DNA from: Candidatus Krumholzibacteriota bacterium
Lineage (GTDB): Bacteria > Krumholzibacteriota > Krumholzibacteriia > LZORAL124-64-63
Length of the DNA stretch: 46,949 nucleotides
Direction: 5' to 3'
NCBI GenBank assembly: GCA_024275485.1
Contig: JAJRZA010000096.1
Location: 1-46,949, forward strand
Translations under genes and position numbers: made by a program
The notes under the pieces: model-generated
Database searches by the model: none
What the model saw: the letters and a program-made list of their open reading frames with translations, nothing else
Told to the model about the DNA's origin: nothing
Shown here: in pieces, positions 33,922 through 43,300 of the stretch
Layout of the letters: every line of letters starts with the position of its first letter
Numbering within the stretch: the stretch's first letter is position 1

Positions 33922-34320
33922 CGTCTTGTGCTAAAAATCCTCCAATACTTGACAGGGGAGATACGAAAGGGAATTGACATTGCAGAACCGGCAGAAAAGC
34001 GATGTGACCATTGTCGAGAACAGATTGGCCCAATTCGACAATTGCTTTGGCCATTTGACTTGAACCATTTGACTTGGCCACGGAGATTCCGTAGCGTCAG
34101 ATTACAGGTTGGAATGCAACCTTTGGCATCTGCGGGGCTTCGTCCCAAATCGCGGCCGGAGCTGTATCTGGCAGCTGGTTTGCCCACCGGTCACGAACAG
34201 GCCCCGCACTCACTCAATTGGCTCAATTCATTTGGTTGTTGGGCCAAACATGATTGTAAAACAACGACCAGCCCCAATAGGGACTGGTCGTTGTTGCAAA
34301 CATTGCATCGTATGGCACAT
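33922..34320. other. Intergenic region with nested inverted repeat
   Basis: About 400 bases with no supported gene. At 34010-34042 an 8-bp inverted repeat (attgtcga / tcgacaat) encloses a second one (attgg / ccaat), with a 6-base bulge on the left side. A short direct repeat 'catttgacttg' occurs twice around 34052-34077. The right end holds a terminator for the minus-strand gene. It may be decayed sequence continuing the adjacent remnant. Confidence 0.5.
34254..34295 (-). terminator. Terminator of the CheY/CheX operon
   Basis: A perfect 12-bp stem (34260-34271 with 34284-34295), whose loop can add three more pairs, lies 25 bases past the last gene on the minus strand and is followed there by 'ttttacaat'. 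Confidence 0.75.
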
Positions 34321-34803
34321 CTACGGTGCAATCAGTGTCAAAGTGGCCTTTCCAAAAGCTGTTTGACCAACATAGTCCACCCGCTTCGACGGATTCAGCA
34401 CCCAGGCGACAAAGTCATCCGGACCCGGCACCTGATAAGGGAAGGTTTCGGTGGGAGCCACGTGTGGATTCAACTCAATTTTGTTGTACAAGGTCCTCAG
34501 GTTGTTGATCACCTCGGTGACCGCTTCGATCACCGGCTCGTCTGCCATGCCCATCTGGAACTGGTCCTTCAGTGTTGCCTCGGGCAACAGGATCAGCTTG
34601 CCGCCGATGTACAGCGTGGCTGCCAGGTCGGTGATAATGGCCCCTTCGACCGCGTTGTCTCGTCCCTGCAGGAACGTGATGTAGGCTCCGGGACTTGGAT
34701 TGGCCAAATCCCAACCTTGACCTTCCTTGAACACAGGTTTCTCATCAATGAGAAGTCCAACCAGTTCCAGGATCTCTTGGGTTTCAGGCAATACGACCGT
34801 CAC
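34321..34803 (-). CDS. Unknown protein in CheY/CheX operon
   Basis: A 160-residue soluble protein. The middle 'AIITDLAATLYIGGKLILLPE' followed by 'EPVIEAVTEVINNLRTLYN' recalls the layout of CheC/CheX-type domains, where a strand pair is followed by a helix with 'E..N', but the phosphatase signature is not clean. The C-terminal part ('FVAWVLNPSKRVDYVG') is unique. Its ATG lies 5 bases after the tandem-CheX gene stop, so it is part of the operon and may be a third, diverged relative of those domains. Function not known. Confidence 0.65.
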   Translation of the reverse strand: MTVVLPETQEILELVGLLIDEKPVFKEGQGWDLANPSPGAYITFLQGRDNAVEGAIITDLAATLYIGGKLILLPEATLKDQFQMGMADEPVIEAVTEVINNLRTLYNKIELNPHVAPTETFPYQVPGPDDFVAWVLNPSKRVDYVGQTAFGKATLTLIAP

Positions 34804-34808
34804 GACAA

Positions 34809-35867
34809 CTATCCTTCCTGCCAGATGATGACGACATAGGCTTCCAGGCCCTCCGCTCCACGCACGGTTTGGGCCATGCCCTGCACCCCTCTGGCGAAAA
34901 ATTCAATGCAACTGCCGCCTTCCATGAACAGCGGCAAACCCAGCTGGACTGCTTGCCCGGCCTCGGCACGGCTGGATTTCAGCACCCCGGCCGCCACGTT
35001 GGCGATTTCGCCCACGGCATCGGCCATGTCGGCCATTTCGGGATCTTCATCGGGCTCCATGGCGAACATGGCCCTGGTAAATTTGGCGCAGCTTTCCTTG
35101 TTGGCCATAACAGCCAGTTGCCAGCCGCCGTTTTTGGCGGTCAAGGCGATGGCGCTACCAAAATCAACTGCGGCTTCGCGGGGATCCGAAGGATTGGGAT
35201 CGACTTCCAAGTGGAAATCCATCTGAATGGCGCAAGTGTCGACTACGGCTTTGACCGCTTCCCGCAATACCTGTGCAGGGACGCTAATTTTATTGGATTC
35301 TACGGTATTAGTGCTCATTTGCTGTGTGCCTCCAGCATTGTTGCAATACTGCCAGATCAAGACAACCTGAATGCTGATGCCGTCGGGTCCCTTGAGTTTC
35401 TGGGAAATTGCGTTGATTCCACGGGGGAAGAAAGTGAGCCAGCCATTGCCCTTGAAAAAGATGGGCAAACCCAGCTGGTACCATTCGTCGTTGCTCTTTT
35501 CCCTATTGGCCTTCCATACTCCGCCGGCCATATTGGGAATTTCGTTCAACGCGTCACCCATGTCTTCCAAGGTGAGTTTTTCGTCCTCTTCCATGGCGAA
35601 CAGGGTACGCGTCAAAACTTTAGCAGTATGATCATCAAAGGCCGTTGCATACTGATAGCTGATATCTTCATTGGTAAGAGCAACGGTGCTGCCAAAGAGG
35701 ATACCTTCGGGGTCGGGGATGCCGGGCATGCCGTCGGTCACCAGATCCATATTGAATTGGACTGAGAACGAGTGCACACAAGCATCCACCGCCTGTTTCA
35801 TGGCCTCCATTTTGGACATCATGTCCGTAGGATCCTCGGTTCTCTTGATGCGCATGGTGGCTGTCAC
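34809..35867 (-). CDS. Tandem CheX-like domain protein
   Basis: A 352-residue soluble protein made of two similar halves. Each has an N-terminal helix ('AVDACVHSFSVQF' / 'AVVDTCAIQMDFHL'), a strand pair ('GSTVALTNEDISYQYA' / 'GSAIALTAKNGGWQLAV'), the helix 'LEDMGDALNEIPNMAGGVWK' / 'MADMADAVGEIANVAAGVLK' and a final strand ending in 'IWQ'. The E-x2-N helix is the catalytic motif of CheX/CheC phosphatases, which dephosphorylate CheY. Both halves keep Glu and Asn. GTG start overlapping the CheY stop by four bases; ATG 35855 is an alternative. Joined domains are unusual, since CheX normally dimerises. Confidence 0.75.
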   Translation of the reverse strand: MTATMRIKRTEDPTDMMSKMEAMKQAVDACVHSFSVQFNMDLVTDGMPGIPDPEGILFGSTVALTNEDISYQYATAFDDHTAKVLTRTLFAMEEDEKLTLEDMGDALNEIPNMAGGVWKANREKSNDEWYQLGLPIFFKGNGWLTFFPRGINAISQKLKGPDGISIQVVLIWQYCNNAGGTQQMSTNTVESNKISVPAQVLREAVKAVVDTCAIQMDFHLEVDPNPSDPREAAVDFGSAIALTAKNGGWQLAVMANKESCAKFTRAMFAMEPDEDPEMADMADAVGEIANVAAGVLKSSRAEAGQAVQLGLPLFMEGGSCIEFFARGVQGMAQTVRGAEGLEAYVVIIWQEG

Positions 35868-36226
35868 GATACAAACGCCCCCAACACCTGGGCCATGTCA
35901 TCGGCGGTGAAAGGCTTGGCCAAGAGGAACATGGCACCGCCTTCAGTCGCCTGGTCGACCATTTCCTGGGTGCTTTCAGACGTTACGAACCCAAAGGGGA
36001 TTTCAATACCTTCGGCGTTCAGGGCCGTCAGGAATTCAATGCCCGTCATGATAGGCATGTGCCAATCGGACAGAATCAGATCAGGGTTTTCGGCCTTGGT
36101 GACTTCGAGGGCTTCCTGGCCGTTTTCGGCCTCCACGATGTCATGACCGGTGAAGCCGGCCTGCCTGATCGTCCGAGAGACGATGCGGCGCATGGCCCGG
36201 GAATCGTCTACGACCAGAATCTTCAT
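35864..36226 (-). CDS. CheY-like single-domain response regulator
   Basis: A 120-residue receiver domain: acidic pair in 'VVDDSRAM', phosphoacceptor Asp54 in 'LILSDWHMPIMTG', switch Thr in 'FVTSES' and Lys in 'LLAKPF'. There is no output domain, so it acts by binding a partner, as CheY does on the flagellar switch. ATG with 'gaggag' 7 bases upstream. First gene of an operon with a tandem CheX-like protein; no CheA kinase, receptor or flagellar gene is nearby, so the kinase that feeds it must be elsewhere. Confidence 0.93.
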   Translation of the reverse strand: MKILVVDDSRAMRRIVSRTIRQAGFTGHDIVEAENGQEALEVTKAENPDLILSDWHMPIMTGIEFLTALNAEGIEIPFGFVTSESTQEMVDQATEGGAMFLLAKPFTADDMAQVLGAFVS

Positions 36227-36402
36227 TTCGCTCTCCTCTTGAAATGGTGTCTGATCACCTGGCTCCGTTGAAGTAAAACCCCACCAGGACGATCGTTATA
36301 CAACCGGGACAGCCTTTTGAACGCCCGGATACAACTGTTTCATCGGAAGAAATAAAAAGGAGTTGAGTGTTTTTTTGGTTAGAGATCAGGTTTTCCCGGT
36401 GG

Positions 36403-37626
36403 CTATTCAACAATGACTTTTTCGGAATCCTTCAGGGCATGAAAAACAGCTTCGTTCAGGTCCATCTCGTCGCTGTATCGTAAAAGGTCCTGAGGGCGAG
36501 CGTTCAGGATTGGCCTTGGCGAACGAATGGAGCAGCAGTCGCGGTAGGGCAAAATGGAGGTTTTGAATGCACTGATGGCTTTGGACCAGGCGGTGATTTC
36601 CATTTTGTCCATGCCCACCAGGGGGCGCAGAATGGGCATTTCGATGTCCGGAGTGATGGCACCCAGGTTGTGGATGGTCTGGCTGGCCACCTGCCCGAGG
36701 CTATCACCGGAAATCAGGGCCCTGCAACTGTTGTGCTTGGCCAGACGTTCGGCACATTTGAACATGAAGCGACGGAACATGACCATGTCGTAGTTGTCGG
36801 GCACCAGGCCGATGGAGCGCACTTCAAAAGGAACCACCGGCACCAGGTGCAGGTTCAAGGGCACCGGAGAGTATTCCACCAGGATTTTTGTCAATTCGAT
36901 GATTTTATCCACATCGGCTTCAGACCGGTTGCGCCCAGAATAAAAATGGATGAATTCCGGGCGAATCCCACGACGCATCATCAACCAGGCGGCCACAGGC
37001 GAATCGATGCCCCCGCTGAGCAGGACCATGGCCCGGCCGCTGGACCCGCTGGGCAAGCCGCCAAAGGCCTTTTCCTTGCCGGTGAAAACCAGGACATTAT
37101 TTTTGAGGACCAGCACATTGACCACCAGGTCAGGATCGGTCATCCGGCCGGGAAGACCACTTCCGGTATGAACGGTATAGCCAACGGCCATGCTGATTTC
37201 AGGGCTGGCGATAGGGAAGGTTTTATCACTACGGCGGGTGGCCACCTTGAAATTTTTTGCATTTCCCCTGTTCTGTTCGGTCAACTGGCAGGCCACTTCC
37301 GAAATCCGGGTCAGGCGGGGTTCGCGCCCGGCCTCCAGGTCGCTCAGCAACTCCAGGTCGATTTCGGTTCGGGGGATGGGCACCACCGGAGAAACCCATT
37401 GCAGACCAAACACCTTGCGTAGTTTTTCGGCCACGCGGGGGGCGGTGGTGGCGTCATCCAGATAGACCAGGACGCGACTCTCAATGTGCCGCACATCGGC
37501 GATGGGTTCACCTTTTAGACTTGCGCGGATGTTGTTGATCAACTTGCGCATGAAAACAGTGCGGTTGCGCCCCTTGAGAGCGATTTCGGCATAAGTGGCG
37601 GCAATGATGGGTGTGGCCAGGGCCAT
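36403..37626 (-). CDS. thiI: tRNA 4-thiouridine synthase ThiI
   Basis: A 407-residue enzyme that adenylates uridine 8 of tRNA and places sulfur on it; it may also serve thiazole synthesis. N-terminal ferredoxin-like and THUMP domains ('AEIALKGRNRTVFMRKLINNI') are followed by the PP-loop 'SGGIDS' at 204-209 and the family segment 'ISGDSLGQVASQT'. The catalytic Cys position is Cys364 or Cys365 ('LPYRDCCSI'). The C-terminal rhodanese domain of E. coli ThiI is absent, as in most bacteria. ATG 37626 with 'ggagaaag' upstream; TTG 37638 lies inside that site. Divergent from pgi. Confidence 0.94.
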   Translation of the reverse strand: MALATPIIAATYAEIALKGRNRTVFMRKLINNIRASLKGEPIADVRHIESRVLVYLDDATTAPRVAEKLRKVFGLQWVSPVVPIPRTEIDLELLSDLEAGREPRLTRISEVACQLTEQNRGNAKNFKVATRRSDKTFPIASPEISMAVGYTVHTGSGLPGRMTDPDLVVNVLVLKNNVLVFTGKEKAFGGLPSGSSGRAMVLLSGGIDSPVAAWLMMRRGIRPEFIHFYSGRNRSEADVDKIIELTKILVEYSPVPLNLHLVPVVPFEVRSIGLVPDNYDMVMFRRFMFKCAERLAKHNSCRALISGDSLGQVASQTIHNLGAITPDIEMPILRPLVGMDKMEITAWSKAISAFKTSILPYRDCCSIRSPRPILNARPQDLLRYSDEMDLNEAVFHALKDSEKVIVE

Positions 37627-37693
37627 TTCTTTCTCCAACGATCATGATGGGCGTTGATTCTGTGCCAAGTCATAGTATCCTAGGAATACACGA

Positions 37694-37720
37694 ATTATAC
37701 CAAAAGGTCGGTTGGCGCAA
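37694..37720 (-). promoter_or_regulatory. Candidate thiI promoter
   Basis: A perfect TATAAT on the minus strand (37694-37699) with a partial -35 TTGCGC (37715-37720) at a short spacing of 15. It lies about 70 bases upstream of thiI and overlaps the pgi leader. Confidence 0.35.
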
Positions 37721-37733
37721 GGAGGATCCGGAA

Positions 37734-39059
37734 ATGACAAAAATGACCGAGTTCGGCGGAATCAAGCTGGATGTCTCAGCCACGGAGCCATTTCTGTCGG
37801 CAGCGGAGCTGGATGCCATGGCCCCGGCGGTGAACGCCGCCGCCGCCGAGTTGGAAGAGGGCACAGGCCCCGGTTCGGAATATTTGGGGTGGATGGACTT
37901 ACCCGAAACCATCACCGAGGATGATTTCCAGGCCATCGAAGCTTCTGCAGCTCGTGCCCAGAAGGACTCTCAAGTGTATGTGGTCATCGGCATTGGCGGA
38001 TCCTACCTGGGCTCCCGCGCCGTGCTGGATGCTCTGCGCGGCATGGAAACCGATTCGCGTACTGGTTATCCCGAGATTATATTTGCCGGAACCGGACTCT
38101 GTTCATCAATGTTGAACCGGGTACTTTCCAAATGCACTGGTCGCAATTTTCGCATCTGTATGATCTCCAAATCGGGCACCACCCTGGAACCTGCGGTGGC
38201 TTTTCGGACCCTGCGCGGCATCCTGATGGAAAAATTCGGCTCGACCGAAGCCGCCCGTCGTATCACTGCAGTGACTGATGGCACCCGTGGTGCCCTGCGG
38301 CAACTGGCCGACAGTGAAGGATTCGAAACTTTTGCGATCCCGGACAATGTGGGTGGACGCTTCTCGGTGTTGACCCCCGTGGGCCTGGTTCCCTTGGCAG
38401 CCGCCGGCATCGATGTGAGGGCTGTGGTGGACGGTGCCCGGAAAATGCGAGCCGCCTGCCAGTCCACCGAATTGCGCAACAATCCCGCCCACCTTTATGC
38501 GGCCGTGCGCCACGGTCTCTATACCAGGGGTTTCACCACTGAAGTGATGAGCACCTTCCACGGCGATCTGCAAACCATCCAGGAGTGGTGGAAGCAACTC
38601 TTTGGCGAGAGCGAAGGAAAAGGCGGCGAAGGCATCTTCCCCGCCTCTGCGGTATTCACCACCGATTTGCACAGCATGGGGCAATATATCCAGGACGGTC
38701 GTCGCAACCTGCAGGAGACCTTCCTCTGCGTGCGCAACGCAGTCTCGCGCTTGACGGTGCCCAGCGATGATTCCGAAGGCGGAAACCTGGATGGTCTGAA
38801 CTATCTGGCCGGGCGAACCCTGGACGACATCAACTGGAAAGCCTTCGAAGGCACCAAAAGCGCCCATGGTGCCGGAGGAGTGCCCTGCACCAGCCTGGAG
38901 ATGGACAGCATCACTCCCGAGGTCATGGGCGGGCTGATTTATATGTTTGAAAAAGCGGTGGGCATCAGTGGCCGTTTGCTCGGTGTGAATCCTTTCGACC
39001 AGCCGGGGGTGGAAACCTACAAAAAAGAGATGTTCCGGCTTTTGGGAAAACCCGAGTAG
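37734..39059 (+). CDS. pgi: Glucose-6-phosphate isomerase
   Basis: A 441-residue enzyme that interconverts glucose-6-phosphate and fructose-6-phosphate. 'VIGIGGSYLGSRAVLDAL' and 'MISKSGTTLEPAVAFRTLR' form the sugar-phosphate site; 'TFHGDLQTIQEWWKQLFGESEGKGG' and the C-terminal 'GVNPFDQPGVE.YK' are family landmarks. The length matches the short Bacillus/Thermotoga-type enzymes, not the 550-residue E. coli type. ATG 37734 with 'aaggagg' 8 bases upstream. It supplies hexose phosphate toward glgC. Confidence 0.96.
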   Translation: MTKMTEFGGIKLDVSATEPFLSAAELDAMAPAVNAAAAELEEGTGPGSEYLGWMDLPETITEDDFQAIEASAARAQKDSQVYVVIGIGGSYLGSRAVLDALRGMETDSRTGYPEIIFAGTGLCSSMLNRVLSKCTGRNFRICMISKSGTTLEPAVAFRTLRGILMEKFGSTEAARRITAVTDGTRGALRQLADSEGFETFAIPDNVGGRFSVLTPVGLVPLAAAGIDVRAVVDGARKMRAACQSTELRNNPAHLYAAVRHGLYTRGFTTEVMSTFHGDLQTIQEWWKQLFGESEGKGGEGIFPASAVFTTDLHSMGQYIQDGRRNLQETFLCVRNAVSRLTVPSDDSEGGNLDGLNYLAGRTLDDINWKAFEGTKSAHGAGGVPCTSLEMDSITPEVMGGLIYMFEKAVGISGRLLGVNPFDQPGVETYKKEMFRLLGKPE

Positions 39060-39177
39060 GATCATTTTGGGCATTTGCCCTCAGGCCCTGCGAATGTTAT
39101 TTTTGCTTGGTGTAAAAGAACCCAATGGCAGGGTGTCCATAACTTTGCCTTTCTGTTGAAAACCCAGGAGACTCCCC

Positions 39178-40005
39178 GTGAAAAAGACAGCACGTATTGC
39201 CCTGTCGGTCCTTGTTCTCAGCCTCGTTGTTTTTATGGTGGCAGGTTGCCAGGAAGGGGCTACTACCCGGGACATCCAGCCTGAAAACACAAACCAGGCT
39301 GCTGACGATCATGCCGGCCACGACCATCCTACGGCACCCTCCGGAATGGGCGGCACCATCCTTGAGACCATGGATTCGGGTGGGTACTCCTATGTGCACC
39401 TGGACATGGGGGTTGAAAAAGTCTGGATTGCCGGACCGGCCACTGCCGGGCTGGCGGTGGGTGATAAAGTCACCTTTGATGGCGCCATGGAAATGCGAAA
39501 TTTCAACGCCAAGAGTTTGGACCGAACCTTTGAGACCATTCTCTTTGTAGGAAATATTTACAAGGATGGTGAAGCTCCTGCGGGAGATGGTGGGGGGATT
39601 CCGAGCGGCATGGACTCTGGCATGGGCGAAATGGGTGGGTCCGACCACCCTGTCAGCGGAACCAAAACCGTTTTGGAGAATGCCAAAGTCGAAGGTGTGA
39701 CCAAAGCTTCAGGTGGGTACACCGTGGCGGAGATCTACTCCCAGGCCGCCGACCTTGCCGGCAAAGAGGTAACCCTGCGTTGCCGGGTGGTCAAATTCAG
39801 TCCCAATATCATGGGCACCAACTGGCTGCATGTGCAGGACGGCACCGGCGATGATGCCACCAGTGATCTGACGGTTACTTCCGATGGCCATGCCAAGATC
39901 GGGGACCTAGTGCTGATTACTGGCAAGCTTGCGGTGGATAAGGACTTTGGTGCCGGGTATAAGTACAAAGTGATCATTGAAGGTGCTTCGGTGGTAAAAG
40001 AATAG
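39178..40005 (+). CDS. Lipoprotein with NrfJ-like/OB-fold-like domains
   Basis: A 275-residue lipoprotein: lipobox 'VAGC' (Cys24), then a His/Asp-rich stretch 'DDHAGHDHPT' that could bind metal. A first domain ('GGTILETMDSGGYSYVHLDMG.EKVWIAGP') resembles the NrfJ-type strand module found near cytochrome nitrite reductases; a second ('EIYSQAADLAGKEVTLRCRVVKF....NWLHVQDGTG') resembles exported OB-fold domains. A Gly/Met-rich linker 'GMDSGMGEMGG' joins them. GTG start with 'aggag' upstream. No redox enzyme is beside it, so the NrfJ link is by pattern only. Confidence 0.72.
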   Translation: MKKTARIALSVLVLSLVVFMVAGCQEGATTRDIQPENTNQAADDHAGHDHPTAPSGMGGTILETMDSGGYSYVHLDMGVEKVWIAGPATAGLAVGDKVTFDGAMEMRNFNAKSLDRTFETILFVGNIYKDGEAPAGDGGGIPSGMDSGMGEMGGSDHPVSGTKTVLENAKVEGVTKASGGYTVAEIYSQAADLAGKEVTLRCRVVKFSPNIMGTNWLHVQDGTGDDATSDLTVTSDGHAKIGDLVLITGKLAVDKDFGAGYKYKVIIEGASVVKE

Positions 40006-40017
40006 GGTTGGGTGCGG

Positions 40018-40079
40018 AGAATGTTGCCGACCTGAATTTGTTCAGGAAAACCCAGCTGTTTTGCTGTCGGCAACATTCT
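40018..40079. repeat. 62-base nested inverted repeat
   Basis: Perfect 14-bp arms AGAATGTTGCCGAC (40018-40031) and their complement (40066-40079) enclose two smaller hairpins: 40032-40036 with 40041-40045, and 40047-40051 with 40058-40062. The whole can fold as a three-way junction. There is no T-run on either side, so it is not a standard terminator. It begins 12 bases after the lipoprotein stop codon. Confidence 0.75.
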
Positions 40080-40174
40080 TCGCGATGCCAATTGATGGTC
40101 CCCACCCAAACTACGGTTTCTATCCCAAGAGCCTGGCCGGCAAGAAGATATTTGATTGATTGATTGACGGTAAA

Positions 40175-40203
40175 TTGATTTTTCTTTCGCAATACTGTAA
40201 ACT
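40175..40203 (+). promoter_or_regulatory. Candidate promoter for the 1005-residue protein
   Basis: TTGATT (40175-40180) and TAAACT (40198-40203) with an ideal 17-base spacer, each matching four of six consensus bases. It lies about 100 bases upstream of the start codon. Confidence 0.45.
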
Positions 40204-40220
40204 CATTCGACGGCCACTCG

Positions 40221-40244
40221 CTCAACGCTTGGCTCAACGCTTGG
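40221..40244. repeat. Tandem 12-base direct repeat
   Basis: The sequence CTCAACGCTTGG occurs twice without a gap, between the candidate promoter and the downstream palindrome. Confidence 0.7.
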
Positions 40245-40248
40245 CCCC

Positions 40249-40265
40249 TTGAATCTCAGATTCAA
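40249..40265. promoter_or_regulatory. 17-base perfect palindrome, candidate operator
   Basis: TTGAATCT-C-AGATTCAA has two perfect 8-base arms around one base, 41 bases before the ATG at 40307 and downstream of the candidate promoter. A repressor site is plausible; no regulator gene is adjacent. Confidence 0.45.
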
Positions 40266-40306
40266 AATAACTCAAGGTCCCTGACCGGGTCCTCTAAGGG
40301 GGAGAC

Positions 40307-43300
40307 ATGTTGAAATCCATTTTTTTCGCCTGCTTGTTCCTGTCTGTGATTGCTTCCTTACCTGCCCTTTCCGACGATCATCCTCAAATGACTCTCGACA
40401 ATCAAGGTGTGTTCCATGGGGGGCTTGTCGATTTTGCCGGGGCCTCTCGGGATACGGTTTTTATGGTGGGCCCCTGGGGCAGTGGCGCCCAGGTCAATGG
40501 GCAATTTCAGAGTCCCAGCGGGGATCCAGCCTGGAATGGCTGGACTCATAGTGATCTCACGCAGATGACCGAAAGCCACTGGCACATCAGTGACTACTTC
40601 GCAGCCGACTTGAATTCCACACCCGACAACCTGGCCATGTACTGCGGGGACGAGACGATCCCGGCCTGTCAGGCTTCTGATGTTGAAGGTGGTTATGGGA
40701 ACAGCTGGAACGATATTCTCCGATTCACCTACACGGTGGCCAATCCTGCCGAGTCTTGCGACGTTACCATCAGTGGTGTCTTCAGTCATAACACCGAGCC
40801 GGGTTACGACTATACTTCCTTCTATTTTGTGACTTCCAGCGGAACGGTAATTATGGCAACGGTTGATGGAATCGGCGTTGCGGTTCCTCTCAGCCACAGT
40901 CTCACTTATGCGCCACAAGACTACTTGGGGCCCAACCAGGACCAGGTCCGCTTCGAAATTCTGGTGACCAGCGATGGCGCCTGGTCCGATGTGGATTGCC
41001 TTTACAGTGGCAACGGTGCCTGCCAGGTTGATGATTTGCGTGCCCAGTGCTCCAACGGCAACTTCGATCACACCTCGGACTTTCAGAATGGCCCCGGGGA
41101 TTGGGAAATTTTCATTCCCCTCGGTACGGGTGACTTCACCGCTTTGTGGACCGGCCTTGAGGATCTCGATCCCTGCTTTTCAAACTACTCGCCCCAAGTA
41201 GCCTTTATTGACGACGGAAACAGGGTGCCCAACGTGGGCCCCAGTTATTGCATAAACTGGTGCTATGGACCCAGTGGTTACATCGTCAACACCACCGGTG
41301 GGGCTGCCGCTGAACACAATCCTGATGCGTATCTGTTCAATGCTGCCGAAAGTCCGGTCCTAAATTGGCCCGGGGAGCAATACAACGGTGCTCTGGTTCA
41401 CTTTGATGTGTACCGCCACGAAGACCTTTCCGTTGATGCACCAGGTATGTTCTACAGCTGGGATGTACGATCCGCGGTAGATCCTGTCCTCCTTGAATCC
41501 GCCCCTTGGGTGGACCGCGAATTTGTTATCTACGGAGGGCCGGAATACGCTCGAGCCGGCGGTGATGTTTCCGACCTTCTGGTTCCTGGTCGCACCGTCA
41601 CCCAGGTAAGATGCAGGGTTATGGAACTGGGTTGGGCTTGGGGTTGGTTTGGCGATGATGGTTACCCTGCTCCCTACTTCGACAATTTCCGCTATGTTGC
41701 CTTCACTTTAGAGGGACCGGCCATGTATACCCGCGAATTGGGATTGGCCCAGGACAACTTCCCGGAAATCGGCCACATCGATATGGCCAACCTCGCAGGC
41801 ATGAATGTGCGTTTTGATGCTGCCCGGAACAAAGGCGACAATGCCATGAACGTGCCTGGCGACTCCATCGTCTGTGATGTCGCATCTGTGCGAAGTGGTG
41901 GGGAATTGGTGTCCAATCGTTTGCATTACACCATGCAACGCAACCCGGTTTTCGATTCAGTGCGGGACGACAATTGGGATGTCACCGGATTCGTGGACGC
42001 CCGCCCGGCGTTCAACAGTGCAGGCAACCCGGTGCAGAACAAGTTCGCCTACGACCTGCCTGACAGTGGTTTTCTGTTTCCTGGAGATGTGCTTCATTAT
42101 TACTTCAGCGCCACGGATGAAGTTGCCAATACCGATCCCAGGACCGCAACCCTGCCAGCCGACATCGCAGGCTACGGCGACTTTTCAGATCCACTGGCTT
42201 ACCACACCAGCTTTCAGGTTCACTGCCTGCCAAGTGTCGATGCCGGCGGCTCACAGCCACCAGTCATATTATGGAACGACTTCGGCAATCGGGGGGGAGA
42301 GGACGAATGGTTTGATGCTCTGGCCAACCTTGGCTTTGTATTGGGTGACGACTATGACCTCTACTACACAAACGCCCCATCCTCAGGAGTCGGCAACGGC
42401 CTTGGCGGCCGTGCTACCCCCGCCTTGCTTTCGGGTTACGGCAATCTTCTTTACACTTGTGGTGATTTGGGGGTTGCCACCATTTCCAATGGAGACCCTA
42501 CGTTTGATCCCGGTGAAGATGTTCAATTACTGACGACTTGGTTTGAGCAGAATTCGGTAAATGCTTTTTTCTGTGGCGATGATTTGGCCAGCGATCTTGC
42601 CCAATCCGGGGACTCCTCCAATACCTTCTTAACCGATTACTTTAATGTCATCAGGGAAACCAATTCCATTCGCCCGTTGATCAACAATCAAGCAACTCCA
42701 ATGGTGTTGCCCGAACCAGGTAATATAGTATTTTTGAACACACCCAGTTGGATTGCCTACGGTGGCTGCATCGGAATCAATAACTTTGATGCTGTTACGG
42801 CAGGCCCGGGGGCGGAACGTCTGGCCCGCTTTGGCAATCCGGCCGGAAATCCGGATTATATTTATTCAGCGGCTACTCTTAACCACAAGGATGATGACCA
42901 GATCATCAGTATTCCCTATGACTTCATGTACATCTACTCGGATCCGGCCCATTTTCCTGTTTTCGGGTCGGCCAGGGCTGATATGCTGTATGAAATTTTC
43001 AATTTTTTCGGATTGGGGCCGGTGGGTGCGGTGGAGATACCTGAAGCTGCTGTGTTCTCGGCATGGAACTATCCAAATCCGTTTAATCCCAGCACCAGGA
43101 TTGAGTTCAATCTGCCCCGGGCCGGGCATTTAGGTTTGAAAGTTTTCAATGTGCGTGGAGAACTTGTGAAGAAGTTGATTGATGAGGATAGAGAAGCGGG
43201 TACCGATCACATCATGTGGGACGGGACCAACGACCAGGGCAGTGGGGTTTCTTCAGGTATCTATTTCTTTGAAGCACGCACCGCGGGTGAGGTCAAAGTC

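Noticed and set aside
34809-35867. Splitting the tandem CheX gene into two genes at the internal Met before 'STNTVESNK'
   Set aside because: The frame is continuous through the junction and no stop separates the halves; an internal start remains possible but is not shown.
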